Assembly: GCF_021044775.1 (NCBI RefSeq)
Contig: NZ_JAJNOQ010000005.1
Span: 1-64,000, forward strand
Direction: 5' to 3'
DNA from: Paraeggerthella hominis
GTDB taxonomy: Bacteria > Actinomycetota > Coriobacteriia > Coriobacteriales > Eggerthellaceae
Length of the DNA stretch: 64,000 bases
Part shown: in pieces, positions 25,005 through 34,070 of the stretch
Position numbering within the stretch: position 1 is the first letter of the stretch
Layout: each line of letters opens with the position of its first letter
Notes under the pieces: generated by a model
Told to the model about the DNA's origin: nothing
What the model saw: only the letters and a program-made list of their open reading frames with translations
The model's database searches: none
Made by a program: the position numbers and the translations under genes

Positions 25005-25388
25005 CTATGCGCCGGAAACCTGCTGGTCAGCACGCTCTTCGCTCTTGGCAGGATCGTCCACCTCGACGCAAGACGCATCGCCCACTTCGACGTCGGCCGG
25101 CTTGGAATCCGCCTTCGCAGCGAACTCCGCGGCTTTGGCGGCGAACTCGGCTCGCTCTTCGGGCGTCATAGCGACCATGCGCGCCTCGAGCATGTCGTAG
25201 CGCATGGCGGACACGGCGTCCTCGGCCTTGTGCTTGAGCTCGGTGTTGATCTCTTTGCCTTGATCAACCGTGAGTTCGCCCTTTGCGATCAACTGATCGA
25301 CAAGCTCCTTGGTCTTCTCCCCGGTAATAGCCATAGCGCCGATACCGGCCAAGAAAATGTCTTTGAATCCGTCGCTGAGGTTAGCCAT
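25005..25388 (-). CDS. Phasin-family-like small protein
   Basis: 127 residues from an ATG with AAGGAGG at ideal spacing. The N-terminal half (SDGFKDIFLAGIGAMAITGE, then EKTKELVDQLIAKGELTVDQ) matches small proteins annotated as phasin-like or PHA-synthesis-regulator-like in Gram-positive genomes. An amphipathic helical region follows, then an acidic Ala-rich tail. True polyhydroxyalkanoate storage is not implied. Pairing with an ABC1-family kinase gene suggests a membrane- or lipid-associated accessory role, which is inference. Confidence 0.75.
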   Translation of the reverse strand: MANLSDGFKDIFLAGIGAMAITGEKTKELVDQLIAKGELTVDQGKEINTELKHKAEDAVSAMRYDMLEARMVAMTPEERAEFAAKAAEFAAKADSKPADVEVGDASCVEVDDPAKSEERADQQVSGA

Positions 25389-25544
25389 GGATGCCTCCTT
25401 CGCCTGCGATTCGCCGGGCAATCGAAAACCCAGCCTTTGCAATCATGATGCACTAAATCGGCGAAAAGGGCAATGCGCGCAAGGAAACCGTCATGTGAAT
25501 GCAAATGCAGGGAAGCGAAGCCCCGAACTGAATGCGAACCGCCG

Positions 25545-26567
25545 CTATGCGGCGTTCTCGCGGGCGAGCGCCAGTTGGTCGGGCAGCGCCGCGTGCGAGG
25601 CTTCCGCCCCAAGAGCCGCCACGCGTGCGGAAGTCACGCCCTCGAGCGCGCCTCGGGCAGCCAGCGCATGCTCGCGCGCGCCGGAGGCTTGACGGCCCTC
25701 TACGTACGTGGCGGCCATCACGGCGCACACGATAACGACGGCCCCGGCAAAACCGGCAGCGGAAAGCACCTCGCCAAGCAGGACGAACGAGAACACGGCG
25801 GTGAACACGGGCTCTCCCGTCAAAAGCAGCGACACCGACGACGACGGCAGCGCCGTCAACGCCAAGTTCTGCAGCAAAAACGTCAGGCACGTAGAAAGCA
25901 GGGCCAAAAACGCGATAGTGCCCCACGCGATCGGCTGCACGGCAGCCAGATCGACCGGCACTTCGAACGCAAGCGCGCAAACCAGGGACACGACGAACGA
26001 CATGGCTATTTGCGTGCCGGCCACGGCAACCGCGTCAAGCTCGGCCAACCCCCGCTCGCCGAACACGAGCGCCCCCGCCAACGCAACGGAGGACAGAAGC
26101 CCCAGGACCTCGCCCCATCCGAAAGTCAGAGCCCCGCCGTTGTTGCACAGCAGATACAGCCCCACGACGACGGCAACTTGAAACGGGATGAAGGCCAGAG
26201 GGTACCGGCGCCGATTCACCACTGAAAAGAGCAGCGGCGCGAACACCACGGGCAAAGCAACCAGAAAGCCCACGTTGGTGGCCGTGGTCAAATCGAGCGC
26301 CACGTTGCAGGTGAGGTACGCAAGCGCCATGCATACGGCCGAAGGCACCCAAACGCGCAAGCGCACGCCCTTGACCTGGCGCACGATACGCGGACCGAAG
26401 AACAGCGCGAACACGAGCAGCGCCAAGCCGAAGCGAATGGCCAGGCACCACAGCGGCGTGATGCTGTCGTACGCCATCTTCGTGATGGCGTTGCCCGACC
26501 CGAAGATAACGGTCTGCAAAACGACAAGAGCCACGTAAGGCCAACGCTTGCTCGAACGATACGCCAC
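25545..26567 (-). CDS. EamA/DMT-family exporter
   Basis: 340 residues from a GTG that follows AAGGAGGA closely. About ten hydrophobic helices are arranged as two EamA repeats, the first starting VALVVLQTVIFGSGNAITKM and the second around SVALAGALVFGERGLAELDA. GEPVFTAVFSFVLLGEVLSA is the typical signature of the second repeat. A 40-residue Ala-rich cytoplasmic tail ends the protein. DMT exporters of this group move amino acids or other metabolites; the substrate is unknown. A divergent LysR regulator across a short AT-rich gap probably controls it. Confidence 0.88.
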   Translation of the reverse strand: MAYRSSKRWPYVALVVLQTVIFGSGNAITKMAYDSITPLWCLAIRFGLALLVFALFFGPRIVRQVKGVRLRVWVPSAVCMALAYLTCNVALDLTTATNVGFLVALPVVFAPLLFSVVNRRRYPLAFIPFQVAVVVGLYLLCNNGGALTFGWGEVLGLLSSVALAGALVFGERGLAELDAVAVAGTQIAMSFVVSLVCALAFEVPVDLAAVQPIAWGTIAFLALLSTCLTFLLQNLALTALPSSSVSLLLTGEPVFTAVFSFVLLGEVLSAAGFAGAVVIVCAVMAATYVEGRQASGAREHALAARGALEGVTSARVAALGAEASHAALPDQLALARENAA

Positions 26568-26805
26568 AGCTCCTCCTTCCACGTGCGCGACGGTGCGACA
26601 GACAGCGTACGAAATAAAAGACTTCTATCAAGAAGCCTTGCACGACTACGATTGAATTTCCGACATACTACGGGTTCGGCTATAAAAAGTAAAACGAGAC
26701 TATCTTTTCAAAAATTAAAGTAATTCTTGTAAAGCCATGTCATACCCCTTGTTCGTTTGCGCAATAAACGCGAGAATCACGATATCGACGCGAAAGGCGA
26801 ACGGT
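26568..26805. promoter_or_regulatory. Divergent promoter region between EamA exporter and LysR regulator
   Basis: The 238-base gap becomes distinctly AT-rich at about 26640-26740, including GGCTATAAAAAGTAAAACG and TCTTTTCAAAAATTAAAG. Divergent orientation with a LysR gene is the classic layout for shared promoters with a LysR-binding site between them. Individual boxes cannot be assigned securely. Confidence 0.5.
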
Positions 26806-27705
26806 ATGGGCAATCAGAAATACGAGGCGCTTCTCAAAGTAGCCGAAACGGGCAGCTTCAAACAGGCGGCGCACGACCTTGGATACACCCAAGCCGGCAT
26901 AAGCTACCTTGTGAACTCGCTCGAACGAGATCTGGGCGTCACCTTGCTGGTAAGGGAGTACGGCGGCACGCGCCTCACGGCGGAGGGCCAGGACCTGCTG
27001 CCCTGGATGCAAAACGTCTGCAACAGCGAACGACAGCTGGAAGCACGTTTGGCCGAACTCAAGCATCTGGAAAGCGGCATCGTCCGCGTAGCGGCTTTCA
27101 CCAGCACGGCAACTCAGTGGTTTCCCGGCATAGCGAAAACGTTTCTGACCCAGCATCCCGGCATCGACCTCCAGCTCATCTGCATGGACGACGAGGATGC
27201 GCTGGAAGAAGCCGTATATCGCGGCGACGCCGACTGCGGCTTTTTCGTCTATCCTATCAAAATGGAAATGGATTCCCTGCCCCTGCGCCACGACCCCCTG
27301 CTCGTGGCGCTTCCCCCGGATCATCCGCTGGCCGACGCGCAGCGCTTCCCCGCACGCTCCCTTGCGGGCGAGCCCTACATACGGCTGCTCAGCGGAACGT
27401 CGTCGGAGATGGAAGCGCTCTTCCGCAACAACGGCGTGGAAGCCAACGTGCGCTTCACCGTCGACAGCGACTATGCGGTGATGAGCATGGTGAGCGCAGG
27501 GTTGGGGTTCAGCGTGCTGCCCGACCTCATCCTGCGCAACGCCCCCTTCCCCATAGCCGTGGTGCCTCCCGAAGTGGAAACGAGTCGCGAAATCGGCATC
27601 GCCGTCCGCTCGATGAAAACAACCTCGGCCGCGACGAAGGCGTTCTTGGACGTTACCGAGCAATGGGTGGCTAAAACGTACGGCCAGCCGAATCAGGCTC
27701 GGTAG
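26806..27705 (+). CDS. LysR-family transcriptional regulator
   Basis: 299 residues from ATG 26806, with AAGG upstream; an earlier in-frame ATG at 26737 would add 23 residues not found in the family. The winged helix-turn-helix is KVAETGSFKQAAHDLGYTQA followed by GISYLVNSLERDLGVTLLVR. The effector-binding domain has IVRVAAFTSTATQWFPGI and GLGFSVLPDL. It is transcribed away from the EamA exporter, its most likely target. The 3' end overlaps the convergent HAD phosphatase gene by 13 bases. Confidence 0.92.
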   Translation: MGNQKYEALLKVAETGSFKQAAHDLGYTQAGISYLVNSLERDLGVTLLVREYGGTRLTAEGQDLLPWMQNVCNSERQLEARLAELKHLESGIVRVAAFTSTATQWFPGIAKTFLTQHPGIDLQLICMDDEDALEEAVYRGDADCGFFVYPIKMEMDSLPLRHDPLLVALPPDHPLADAQRFPARSLAGEPYIRLLSGTSSEMEALFRNNGVEANVRFTVDSDYAVMSMVSAGLGFSVLPDLILRNAPFPIAVVPPEVETSREIGIAVRSMKTTSAATKAFLDVTEQWVAKTYGQPNQAR

Positions 27706-28364
27706 GAAGAGGAACCGATCCCGAGCAACGGGGGAACGTCCGAGCAGCGCCCGCACACGTACGTAGGGCTTTCGCCAAGCAGCATGCCCCGCGAGAACAT
27801 GCCCCAGAGCGCTGCCGCCGTCGCGCATCCCGCGGCGTTGCCCGCCTGCATGTCGAAGGGGCTATCGCCCACGTACAGGCACGCTTCGGGACGAAGGTCG
27901 AGCAGCCGGCACCCGTGGGCAACGGGACCGGGGCTCGGCTTGTGCTCCGGCCAGTCGTCGGATCCCACCACGAAATCGAAGTAGCCGGCCAGGTTGAAGC
28001 AATCGAGGCCGCGCATCGCCGGATCGTGCCGCTTCGAAGTGACCACGCCAAGCGGGACTCCTTCGTCTTTCAGGCGGTTCAGCATGTCGATCGTATCGGG
28101 AAAGAGCCTGATGAGGTCGTCGTGGATCACGGCGTTGTGCTCCCGGTACACGCGGCACAGCTCCTCGTGCACGGAATCGTCGTCCGTGAAATCCCGCATC
28201 TGCGTGTTGAGCGGCTGCCCCACCTTGGCCATAAGCGCCTCATCGGGAACGACTTCGCCCAGCACCGTGCGCGTGGCATAGCGAAACGTGGCCAGCAAAA
28301 GATCGTACGTATCGAGCAACGTACCGTCGAGATCGAACAGAACTGCCTGGATGTCGCGTTGCAC
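27693..28364 (-). CDS. HAD-superfamily phosphatase (phosphoglycolate phosphatase-like)
   Basis: 223 residues from a GTG with AGAGAG upstream, placing the catalytic motif near the N-terminus as usual. Motif I is VLFDLDGTLLDTYD with the nucleophile Asp, motif II lies in VVTSKRHDP, and motif III/IV is YVGDSPFDMQAGNAAG. A helical cap sits between I and II. This matches the PpaX/Gph group, which hydrolyses small phosphate esters or pyrophosphate. An unusual C-terminal CGRC pair (YVCGRCSDVP) follows the fold. No clear operon partner exists. Confidence 0.88.
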   Translation of the reverse strand: MQRDIQAVLFDLDGTLLDTYDLLLATFRYATRTVLGEVVPDEALMAKVGQPLNTQMRDFTDDDSVHEELCRVYREHNAVIHDDLIRLFPDTIDMLNRLKDEGVPLGVVTSKRHDPAMRGLDCFNLAGYFDFVVGSDDWPEHKPSPGPVAHGCRLLDLRPEACLYVGDSPFDMQAGNAAGCATAAALWGMFSRGMLLGESPTYVCGRCSDVPPLLGIGSSSYRA

Positions 28365-28417
28365 AACGTCTCTCTTCCTCAATACACGAGCGCGCAAGCA
28401 ATGTCCCGGGTGAAACG

Positions 28418-28452
28418 GACGAGGCAAGGGAAGCGTGCCCCCTTGCCTCGTC
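28418..28452 (-). terminator. Hairpin downstream of proS
   Basis: GACGAGGCAAGGG (28418-28430) pairs with CCCTTGCCTCGTC (28440-28452). It lies 36 bases after the proS stop and before the HAD gene, both on the minus strand. The trailing sequence on that strand has only CGTTT, so it is a weak intrinsic terminator. Confidence 0.6.
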
Positions 28453-28487
28453 TCGACCTACCCTATCCTTGGACCTGCGCGCGTCTT

Positions 28488-30245
28488 TTATTCGAACAAG
28501 CTGCCGAAGAGCGAAACCTCGGAGCCCCACACCTTCGAGTTGCGCTGCGCGAACGCAAGCGCATCGGTCAGCGCGGTCAAGGGGATGTCGCGGCGCGCAC
28601 CGGTGCTACGGCGCTTGATCTCCACCTTCTGCTCCGCCAGGCCGCGCTTGCCCACGATGATCTGCAGCGGCCAGCCGATCAGGTCCGCGTCGGCGAACTT
28701 CACGCCCGCGCGCTCCTTGCGATCGTCGATAGCCACCTCAAGGCCCATCCGCGACAGGTCGGCCGCCAGCTTCTCGGCCGCAGGCTGCACCTCGTCATCG
28801 CCCACCGTCAGCGGAATGACGCACACATGAGCAGGGGCGACGGTCAGCGGCCAGCTGATGCCGTTCTCGTCGTTGTGCTGCTCGACAATGGCGGCCATGG
28901 TGCGCGAAACGCCCACGCCGTAGCAGCCCATGAGGAAGGGCTGCTCGGAGCCGTCCTCCGTCATGAAGGTGGCGCCCATGGAGCGCGAGTACTTGTCGCC
29001 TAGCTGGAACACCTGGGAAACCTCGATGCCGCGCGCGCCCTCCAACGGAAGCCCGCAGGTCGGGCAGCTGTCGCCGGGACGCACGATGCACAGGTCGGCC
29101 CATTCGTCCACCTTGAAGTCAACGCCCAGCTGCGCTCCCACGTAGTGATAGCCGTCCTCGTTCGCGCCCACGACCCACTTCGGAACCGCCTGCAAGCTGC
29201 GCGCGGCGATCACGTACGCACCCTCGGGCAGACCCACCGGGCCCATCGAGCCCTTGTGCAGGCCGAAGGACTCCATGTCCTCGTCGGTCAGCAGCGTGAA
29301 CCCGCCAGCCGCACGGGCAGCCTTGATCTCGTTGAGCTCGTGATCGCCGGGCACGAACATGACCACCAGCTTGCCCTCGTCGTTCTTGCCGGAAAGCGCC
29401 TTCACCGTCGAGGACTCGGGAATGTCCAGGAACGCAGCCAGCTCGGCGATGGTATGGACGTCGGGCGTCGCAACCTTTTCCATGGCCGGAACGTCGTAGA
29501 CGGTCGGGCGAGCCAGGCAGTCGCCGGCTTCGGTGTTCGCGGCGTACCCGCACAAGCAATGGACAAGCTCCGCTTCGCCAGCCTCGGCAAGCGCCATGAA
29601 CTCGCAGGTCACGCTGCCGCCGATCTGACCCGGATCGGCCTCGACCGGACGGTAGTCAAGGCCCATGCGATCGCAGATGCGGCCGTACGCCTCGCTCATC
29701 TCGTCATACGTTTGCTGCAGCGACTCCTGGTCGGCATGGAAGCTGTACGCGTCCTTCATGATGAATTCACGGCTGCGCAGAAGGCCGAAGCGCGGGCGGA
29801 TCTCGTCGCGGAACTTCACCTGGATCTGGTACAGCGAAAGGGGCAGCTGCTTGTACGAGCGCAGCTCGTTGCGAACCAGCGCGGTGAGCAGCTCTTCATG
29901 GGTGGGCCCCAAGCAGAATTCATGGTCGTGGCGATCCTTCAGGCGCATGAGCTCGGGGCCGTAATCGTTCCAACGGCCGGACTCGTGCCAAAGCTCCGCC
30001 GGCTGCAGCGCGGGCATCATGATCTCCTGAGCGCCGATAGCGTCCATCTCCTCGCGGACGATGCCCTCCACCTTGGACAGGACGCGCTTGCCCAACGGCA
30101 GGAACGTGTACACGCCCGACGCCGTTTTGCGAATGAAGCCAGCGCGCAGCAGCAGTTTATGGCTGGCGATCTCCGCATCGGTGGGATCTTCCTTGAGCGT
30201 GGGGGCGTAGAGCTGGCTCATACGCATGATATTCGAATTCGTCAT
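28488..30245 (-). CDS. proS: Proline--tRNA ligase (bacterial type)
   Basis: 585 residues from the ATG that overlaps the ispG stop as ATGA. Class II synthetase motifs are visible: TASGVYTFLPLGKRVLSKVE, the REFIMKDAYSFH motif 2 region, and GCYGVGVSRTM in motif 3. The central segment (about 240-380, DVPAMEKVATPDVHTIAELA to PEGAYVIAARSL) is the editing insertion domain that removes mischarged alanine. The C-terminal anticodon-binding domain carries APAHVCVIPLTVGDDEV and IDDRKERAGVKFADADLIGWP. Coupling to ispG is typical of Gram-positive genomes. Confidence 0.97.
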   Translation of the reverse strand: MTNSNIMRMSQLYAPTLKEDPTDAEIASHKLLLRAGFIRKTASGVYTFLPLGKRVLSKVEGIVREEMDAIGAQEIMMPALQPAELWHESGRWNDYGPELMRLKDRHDHEFCLGPTHEELLTALVRNELRSYKQLPLSLYQIQVKFRDEIRPRFGLLRSREFIMKDAYSFHADQESLQQTYDEMSEAYGRICDRMGLDYRPVEADPGQIGGSVTCEFMALAEAGEAELVHCLCGYAANTEAGDCLARPTVYDVPAMEKVATPDVHTIAELAAFLDIPESSTVKALSGKNDEGKLVVMFVPGDHELNEIKAARAAGGFTLLTDEDMESFGLHKGSMGPVGLPEGAYVIAARSLQAVPKWVVGANEDGYHYVGAQLGVDFKVDEWADLCIVRPGDSCPTCGLPLEGARGIEVSQVFQLGDKYSRSMGATFMTEDGSEQPFLMGCYGVGVSRTMAAIVEQHNDENGISWPLTVAPAHVCVIPLTVGDDEVQPAAEKLAADLSRMGLEVAIDDRKERAGVKFADADLIGWPLQIIVGKRGLAEQKVEIKRRSTGARRDIPLTALTDALAFAQRNSKVWGSEVSLFGSLFE

Positions 30246-31309
30246 AGCTTTCCAATCTCCTCCATCAAAGCGTCCACGATGGCTTCTTCCTCCACCTTGC
30301 GGACGACCTTTCCCTGTAAAAACACCACGCCCGACCCCTTGCCGCACGCAACGCCGATATCGGCGTCGGCAGCTTCGCCGGGTCCGTTCACCACGCATCC
30401 CATGACCGCTACCTTGAGCGGCTTGTCCAGCCCCGCGATGCGATCCTCAACCTGCCGCGCCATGCCGATAAGGTCGACCTGGCAGCGACCGCACGTCGGG
30501 CAGCTGATGAGCTCGGGGGCGCGCCGGCGCAGGTCGAGCGCCGCAAGCAGCGTCCAACATGCGCGAATTTCCTGCACGGGATCGTCGGTAAGCGAGATGC
30601 GCAGCGTGTCGCCGATCCCCTCTTCAAGAAGAATCCCCAGGCCGCACGCGCTCTTGATGACGCCTTGGAACGTGGTGCCTGCCTCCGTGACGCCAATGTG
30701 CAGCGCAACGCCCGGAAGCTTTTCGCTGAGCAGGCGGTACGTGCGCACCGTGGTCATCACGTCGTGAGCCTTCGCGCTTACCACCAGGTCCCGAAAGCCG
30801 CGGCTTTCACAGTAGCGCGCGTAGTCGACGGCCGAAAGCGCCAGCTTCTCCGGCTGCGAAAGATCCTCGCGGGCCGCAATGGCATCGTCAAGCGAACCGG
30901 CGTTCACGCCGATGCGAATGGGAATACCCGCCTCGCCTGCAGCGTCGAGCACGGCATCGGTCTTGGCCAGCCCGCCGATATTGCCGGGGTTGATGCGCAG
31001 CTTCGCCGCGCCGCGTCGCGCCGCCTCGACCGCGATGCCCGCGTCGAAGTGAATGTCGGCCACCACGGGCAGCGGAGATTCCTCGCACACGGCCTGGAAT
31101 GCGTCAAGGCAAGCGCGCCGGGGAATGGCCATGCGCACGACCTCGCACCCCGCGTCGGCCAGCGCTCGGATCTGGGCCAGGTTCGCAGCCACGTCGTCGG
31201 CCGGCGCGTTGAGCATCGACTGCACGACAACGGGCGCGCCGCCGCCCAGCGGCACGTCGCCGACCATCACCCGACGGGTGCGTTCGTTCGGTTTGGCGTC
31301 GATCGCCAT
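30242..31309 (-). CDS. ispG: 4-hydroxy-3-methylbut-2-enyl diphosphate synthase
   Basis: 355 residues from the ATG with GGAG upstream; an upstream extension in frame lacks family similarity. IspG converts methylerythritol cyclodiphosphate to HMBPP in the MEP isoprenoid pathway with a [4Fe-4S] cluster. VQSMLNAPADDV starts the TIM barrel, and LRINPGNIGG and GITEAGTTFQG-like VTEAGTTFQGVIKS lie mid-sequence. The cluster cysteines are in SCPTCGRCQVDL and MGCVVNGPGEAADADIG. The enzyme complements dxr in the same cluster and uppS downstream in the pathway. Confidence 0.96.
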   Translation of the reverse strand: MAIDAKPNERTRRVMVGDVPLGGGAPVVVQSMLNAPADDVAANLAQIRALADAGCEVVRMAIPRRACLDAFQAVCEESPLPVVADIHFDAGIAVEAARRGAAKLRINPGNIGGLAKTDAVLDAAGEAGIPIRIGVNAGSLDDAIAAREDLSQPEKLALSAVDYARYCESRGFRDLVVSAKAHDVMTTVRTYRLLSEKLPGVALHIGVTEAGTTFQGVIKSACGLGILLEEGIGDTLRISLTDDPVQEIRACWTLLAALDLRRRAPELISCPTCGRCQVDLIGMARQVEDRIAGLDKPLKVAVMGCVVNGPGEAADADIGVACGKGSGVVFLQGKVVRKVEEEAIVDALMEEIGKL

Positions 31310-31468
31310 CGTTTCTCCGTTTCTGATCCCCGCCGATCGCGAACGCGATGCGGCAGAACCGCGCCCGGCTCCAAAGGGCACAGGGCGCACGAGTGCATTG
31401 CAGGTTATTCTACCGCTGATTGACCGCTCGGCGAAGCAAATGCACAGGGATTTCGCGGAGCGCGTGCT

Positions 31469-32587
31469 TTACGCGCCGAAGCCGACGCCCGATATGATCC
31501 TTTGGATGTCTTGATTCGCCATCACCAAGAAGAAGCACACGAACAGCGCCATGCCCGCCATCGAAAGGTAGTTGAGGGCCTTCATGGACACCGTGCGACG
31601 CGCAAGCTTCTGGAACAGCTCGATGACCAAACGGCCTCCGTCAAGCGGCGGGATGGGCAGCAGGTTCATGATGCCGAGCGACACCGAAATAGCCGCAAAG
31701 AATTGGAGGATGTTGACCAGACCCCCCTCGAACGCGTCTTTCGACATGACCGCGATGCCGATAACGGACGAGGAATTGGACATGGTTTCGGCCGCAGTCG
31801 CCGGATTGAACAGGCCCGCGATCAGCTGGATCACCATGCCGATGTACGAAAATCCCATCTGGATAGCCTGAATCGGCCCCACGACGACATGCTGCAGAAC
31901 GCCCGTGGTGGGGTTTTGCATGTCGATCCCGATCACCGAGAACAAGACGATGAACAGCAGCACGGCGAACAACAGGTTCACGGCAACGCCCGCTACCAGA
32001 ATGATCGCGCGCTTCCAAAACGGCAGGCTGCGATACTGCTGCCGGTACTCGGATTCGAAGAACGCATGCGGATCCGAAACCGGACGCGCTTCGCCGAGCG
32101 CCCCCGCAACCGGTTCGGGAAGGCCGGCGGCGCGGGCGGACTTGATCTGCTTCTTGGATGGGACGTACTCCGGCGTTCGATACGTGTTGTACTGGTCCTT
32201 CTTCGAGGGGCCCACGATAGACCCCCACTCCGTCAGCTCTTCGAGCGCTTCGTAGGCCTCGTCGTCGGTAATGCCGCAGTCCGCAGCAATGTCCTCCATG
32301 TTGGCGGTGCCGCGCCGGTACAGGGCGGCCAGAACCTGCTCCAGATGCGGGCTCATCTCGCCCGGCTCCATGCCGCACACCTTTGCGTATCCGCCCAGGA
32401 GAATGGGCGTGACGCCGAACTTCGTGCCCCATTTGGTGAAACCGATGCTGGGGCCAGGCAAGCCCAGCATGAACTCGGTCACGCGCACGCCGAACGCGCG
32501 CGCCGCCAGGTAATGGCCGCCCTCGTGAATGAACACGAGAAAGCCCAGCACCAGCGTGGCGTACACGATCATGAGGATTACGTCCAT
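31469..32587 (-). CDS. rseP: M50 site-2 protease (RseP-like) lacking PDZ, with winged-helix-like insert
   Basis: 372 residues from the ATG with AGGAG seven bases upstream. The zinc site HEGGH (residues 21-25) is in the first membrane segment, and NLLPIPPLDGGRL (about 307-319) supplies the third ligand. Between the first two membrane segments, residues about 78-185 form a soluble insert beginning SPHLEQVLAALYRRGTANME and DIAADCGITDDEAYEALEEL, a helix-helix-helix-wing pattern like a winged helix-turn-helix. The PDZ domain normally present between membrane segments 2 and 3 is missing; only about 50 residues lie there. It probably cleaves membrane-bound regulators, with a novel control module. 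Confidence 0.88.
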   Translation of the reverse strand: MDVILMIVYATLVLGFLVFIHEGGHYLAARAFGVRVTEFMLGLPGPSIGFTKWGTKFGVTPILLGGYAKVCGMEPGEMSPHLEQVLAALYRRGTANMEDIAADCGITDDEAYEALEELTEWGSIVGPSKKDQYNTYRTPEYVPSKKQIKSARAAGLPEPVAGALGEARPVSDPHAFFESEYRQQYRSLPFWKRAIILVAGVAVNLLFAVLLFIVLFSVIGIDMQNPTTGVLQHVVVGPIQAIQMGFSYIGMVIQLIAGLFNPATAAETMSNSSSVIGIAVMSKDAFEGGLVNILQFFAAISVSLGIMNLLPIPPLDGGRLVIELFQKLARRTVSMKALNYLSMAGMALFVCFFLVMANQDIQRIISGVGFGA

Positions 32588-33793
32588 ATACACAGCTCCT
32601 ATGCGCTAACGGCCTCGCTCCTGCAGCATGCAGCGCTGCATCCGAGAGCCGGCAATGTGTCATGCCCCAGTATAAAGTGAAACCGCGAAGGAACCATTTT
32701 CAAACGAGAAACCCACGAACCTGCCGCGAAATCTTCGCGAGCAAACCCGACGCCAGTACGCCGCATTGCTCCCACGGCAGCGTTCGCGCATTCCCGACGC
32801 AACCTCCAACCCGGCAAAAAGAGCCGGTTCGAGACAACTCCAGGATAGCGCCGACAGATCCGCGCGGTCACATGCACGCTCGAGCGATTCGACAACCGCA
32901 GCGACATCGGCTATCGCTTCGATTTCGGCAAGGCGAGTCGCCCGAACGAAGAAGCCTACGAAGTCAGTGTCGGCATGCTGGAGTGGATGGCGGAAGCGTT
33001 TGGCTCGACGCCCGCTCGCAGCTGCCTCGACGGTGCGCCCGGCGCGGCCATGCCCGCACTTGCGCGCCCGCGCACTTGCGGACCCGTGCGCTTGCGGGCT
33101 CGCACGCTTGCGGGCTCGCGCGCTTGCGGACCCGTGCACTTGCGGGCTCGTGCGCTCGCGGGCTCGTGCGCTTGCGGGCTCGCACGCTCGATTCTTCTCG
33201 AAATGTTGCGGTCGAAGGGTACGTCAAGACCCGCCCGTTAACAGTGGGCATCTGCGACCAGGCAAAACTCACGACCGTATTCAACGCCGCCTTTCTGCAT
33301 GTCCTTCGAACGCAACATTTGGGAAAGAATCGCACAGAGAGCAAGCTCGGCCCGATCAACCTTCGCCGACCGCAGGCAAGGCAACTATCGACTTCGGCGC
33401 GCTACATCGTTTTCCACTGCGGCGCGCATGCGTACCCATTGCGGTTTCCACCGTGGCGGGCTCACGTGCACACGCTGCAGATCCGGGTTGATAAAGGGAG
33501 CGTTTCAGCGCTTTGACCTGGCTTGTTGCGCTCAACGGCCAATATCCGGGCAACGCGCGCTGGATTCCTGCTAGGTTTTGGCTATATTCCGAACAGGTTT
33601 CTGCTAGATGCGCGTTGGAACCGCGCTAGATCCGCGCTGGAACCAGCCAAGAAACGAGCAAGCTCCACGATAGATCGCGCAAGCATTTCGCTGGACGCAC
33701 GTCATCTACGCGCAAGATGCCGCAGCTAAGATAGTACCAGCGGATCCGCACAACGAAATACAAGCCTCCATCGAGAAATCGAAAGGGCAACAC
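32588..33793. other. 1.2-kb noncoding region with tandem repeat, inside the isoprenoid cluster
   Basis: No gene is supported. Several frames of 80-280 codons on both strands exist because of high GC, but all are rich in Arg/Ala/Pro and lack a ribosome-binding site. The region holds a 16-bp tandem repeat at 33056-33183. From about 33520 to 33720 short imperfect repeats of GCGCTGGAACC/GCGCTAGATCC type occur. The promoter for the plus-strand DUF4160 gene should lie at the right end. A decayed gene cannot be excluded around 32870-33020. Confidence 0.55.
33056..33183. repeat. 16-bp tandem repeat, eight units
   Basis: Eight contiguous 16-base units of the form GCGCTTGCGGGCTCGC, with variants at a few positions (GCACTTGCGGACCCGT occurs with the same period), cover 33056-33183, and a partial ninth unit follows. 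The period is not a multiple of three, and no intact gene spans it. Units touch without spacers, so this is a minisatellite and not a CRISPR array. Confidence 0.85.
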
Positions 33794-34060
33794 ATGCCTG
33801 AGATCAGCTTTTTCTACGGGATCAAAATTATGATTTACCACGAATCGAACGCCCCGCATCACAAGCCGCACTTTCACGCTTCCTACGGCGAATACGAAGC
33901 GGTATACTCGACCGAAGGGGACCTGCTTGCAGGTTGCCTTCCCCCGCGCCAGGCGAAACTCGTCGTAGCTTGGGCGGCTCTTCACATGCAGGAGCTTGAT
34001 GACAATTGGTATTTAGCCAGCTCAAACAGCACCTGCTTCCGCATCGATCCGTTGGTTTGA
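33794..34060 (+). CDS. DUF4160 family small protein
   Basis: 88 residues, ATG with AAAGGG upstream. The family opening is present: MPEISFFYGIKIMIYH, then HHKPHFHASYGEYEAVYS with its cluster of histidines, and LPPRQAKLVVAWAALH. DUF4160 proteins are commonly encoded next to DUF2442 proteins, and the pair has been suggested to be a toxin-antitoxin-like module; biochemical function is not established. The DUF2442 gene starts 11 bases downstream. The pair runs against the strand of the surrounding conserved cluster and so looks inserted. Confidence 0.85.
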   Translation: MPEISFFYGIKIMIYHESNAPHHKPHFHASYGEYEAVYSTEGDLLAGCLPPRQAKLVVAWAALHMQELDDNWYLASSNSTCFRIDPLV

Positions 34061-34070
34061 GGAGGACGCG

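Noticed and set aside
23943..25448. 501-codon plus-strand frame antisense to the ABC1 kinase
   Set aside because: Same reasoning: complete UbiB motifs on the minus strand and no domain in this frame.
29145..30767. 540-codon plus-strand frame antisense to proS/ispG
   Set aside because: Spans two well-identified genes on the opposite strand and shows no protein family features.
33056..33183. CRISPR array
   Set aside because: The 16-base units are contiguous with no spacers and there are no cas genes.
32660..33516. Protein-coding genes across the rseP-dxr gap
   Set aside because: Overlapping frames on both strands are Arg/Ala-rich, contain the 16-bp repeat in all frames, and lack start signals; a decayed gene remains possible but unsupported.
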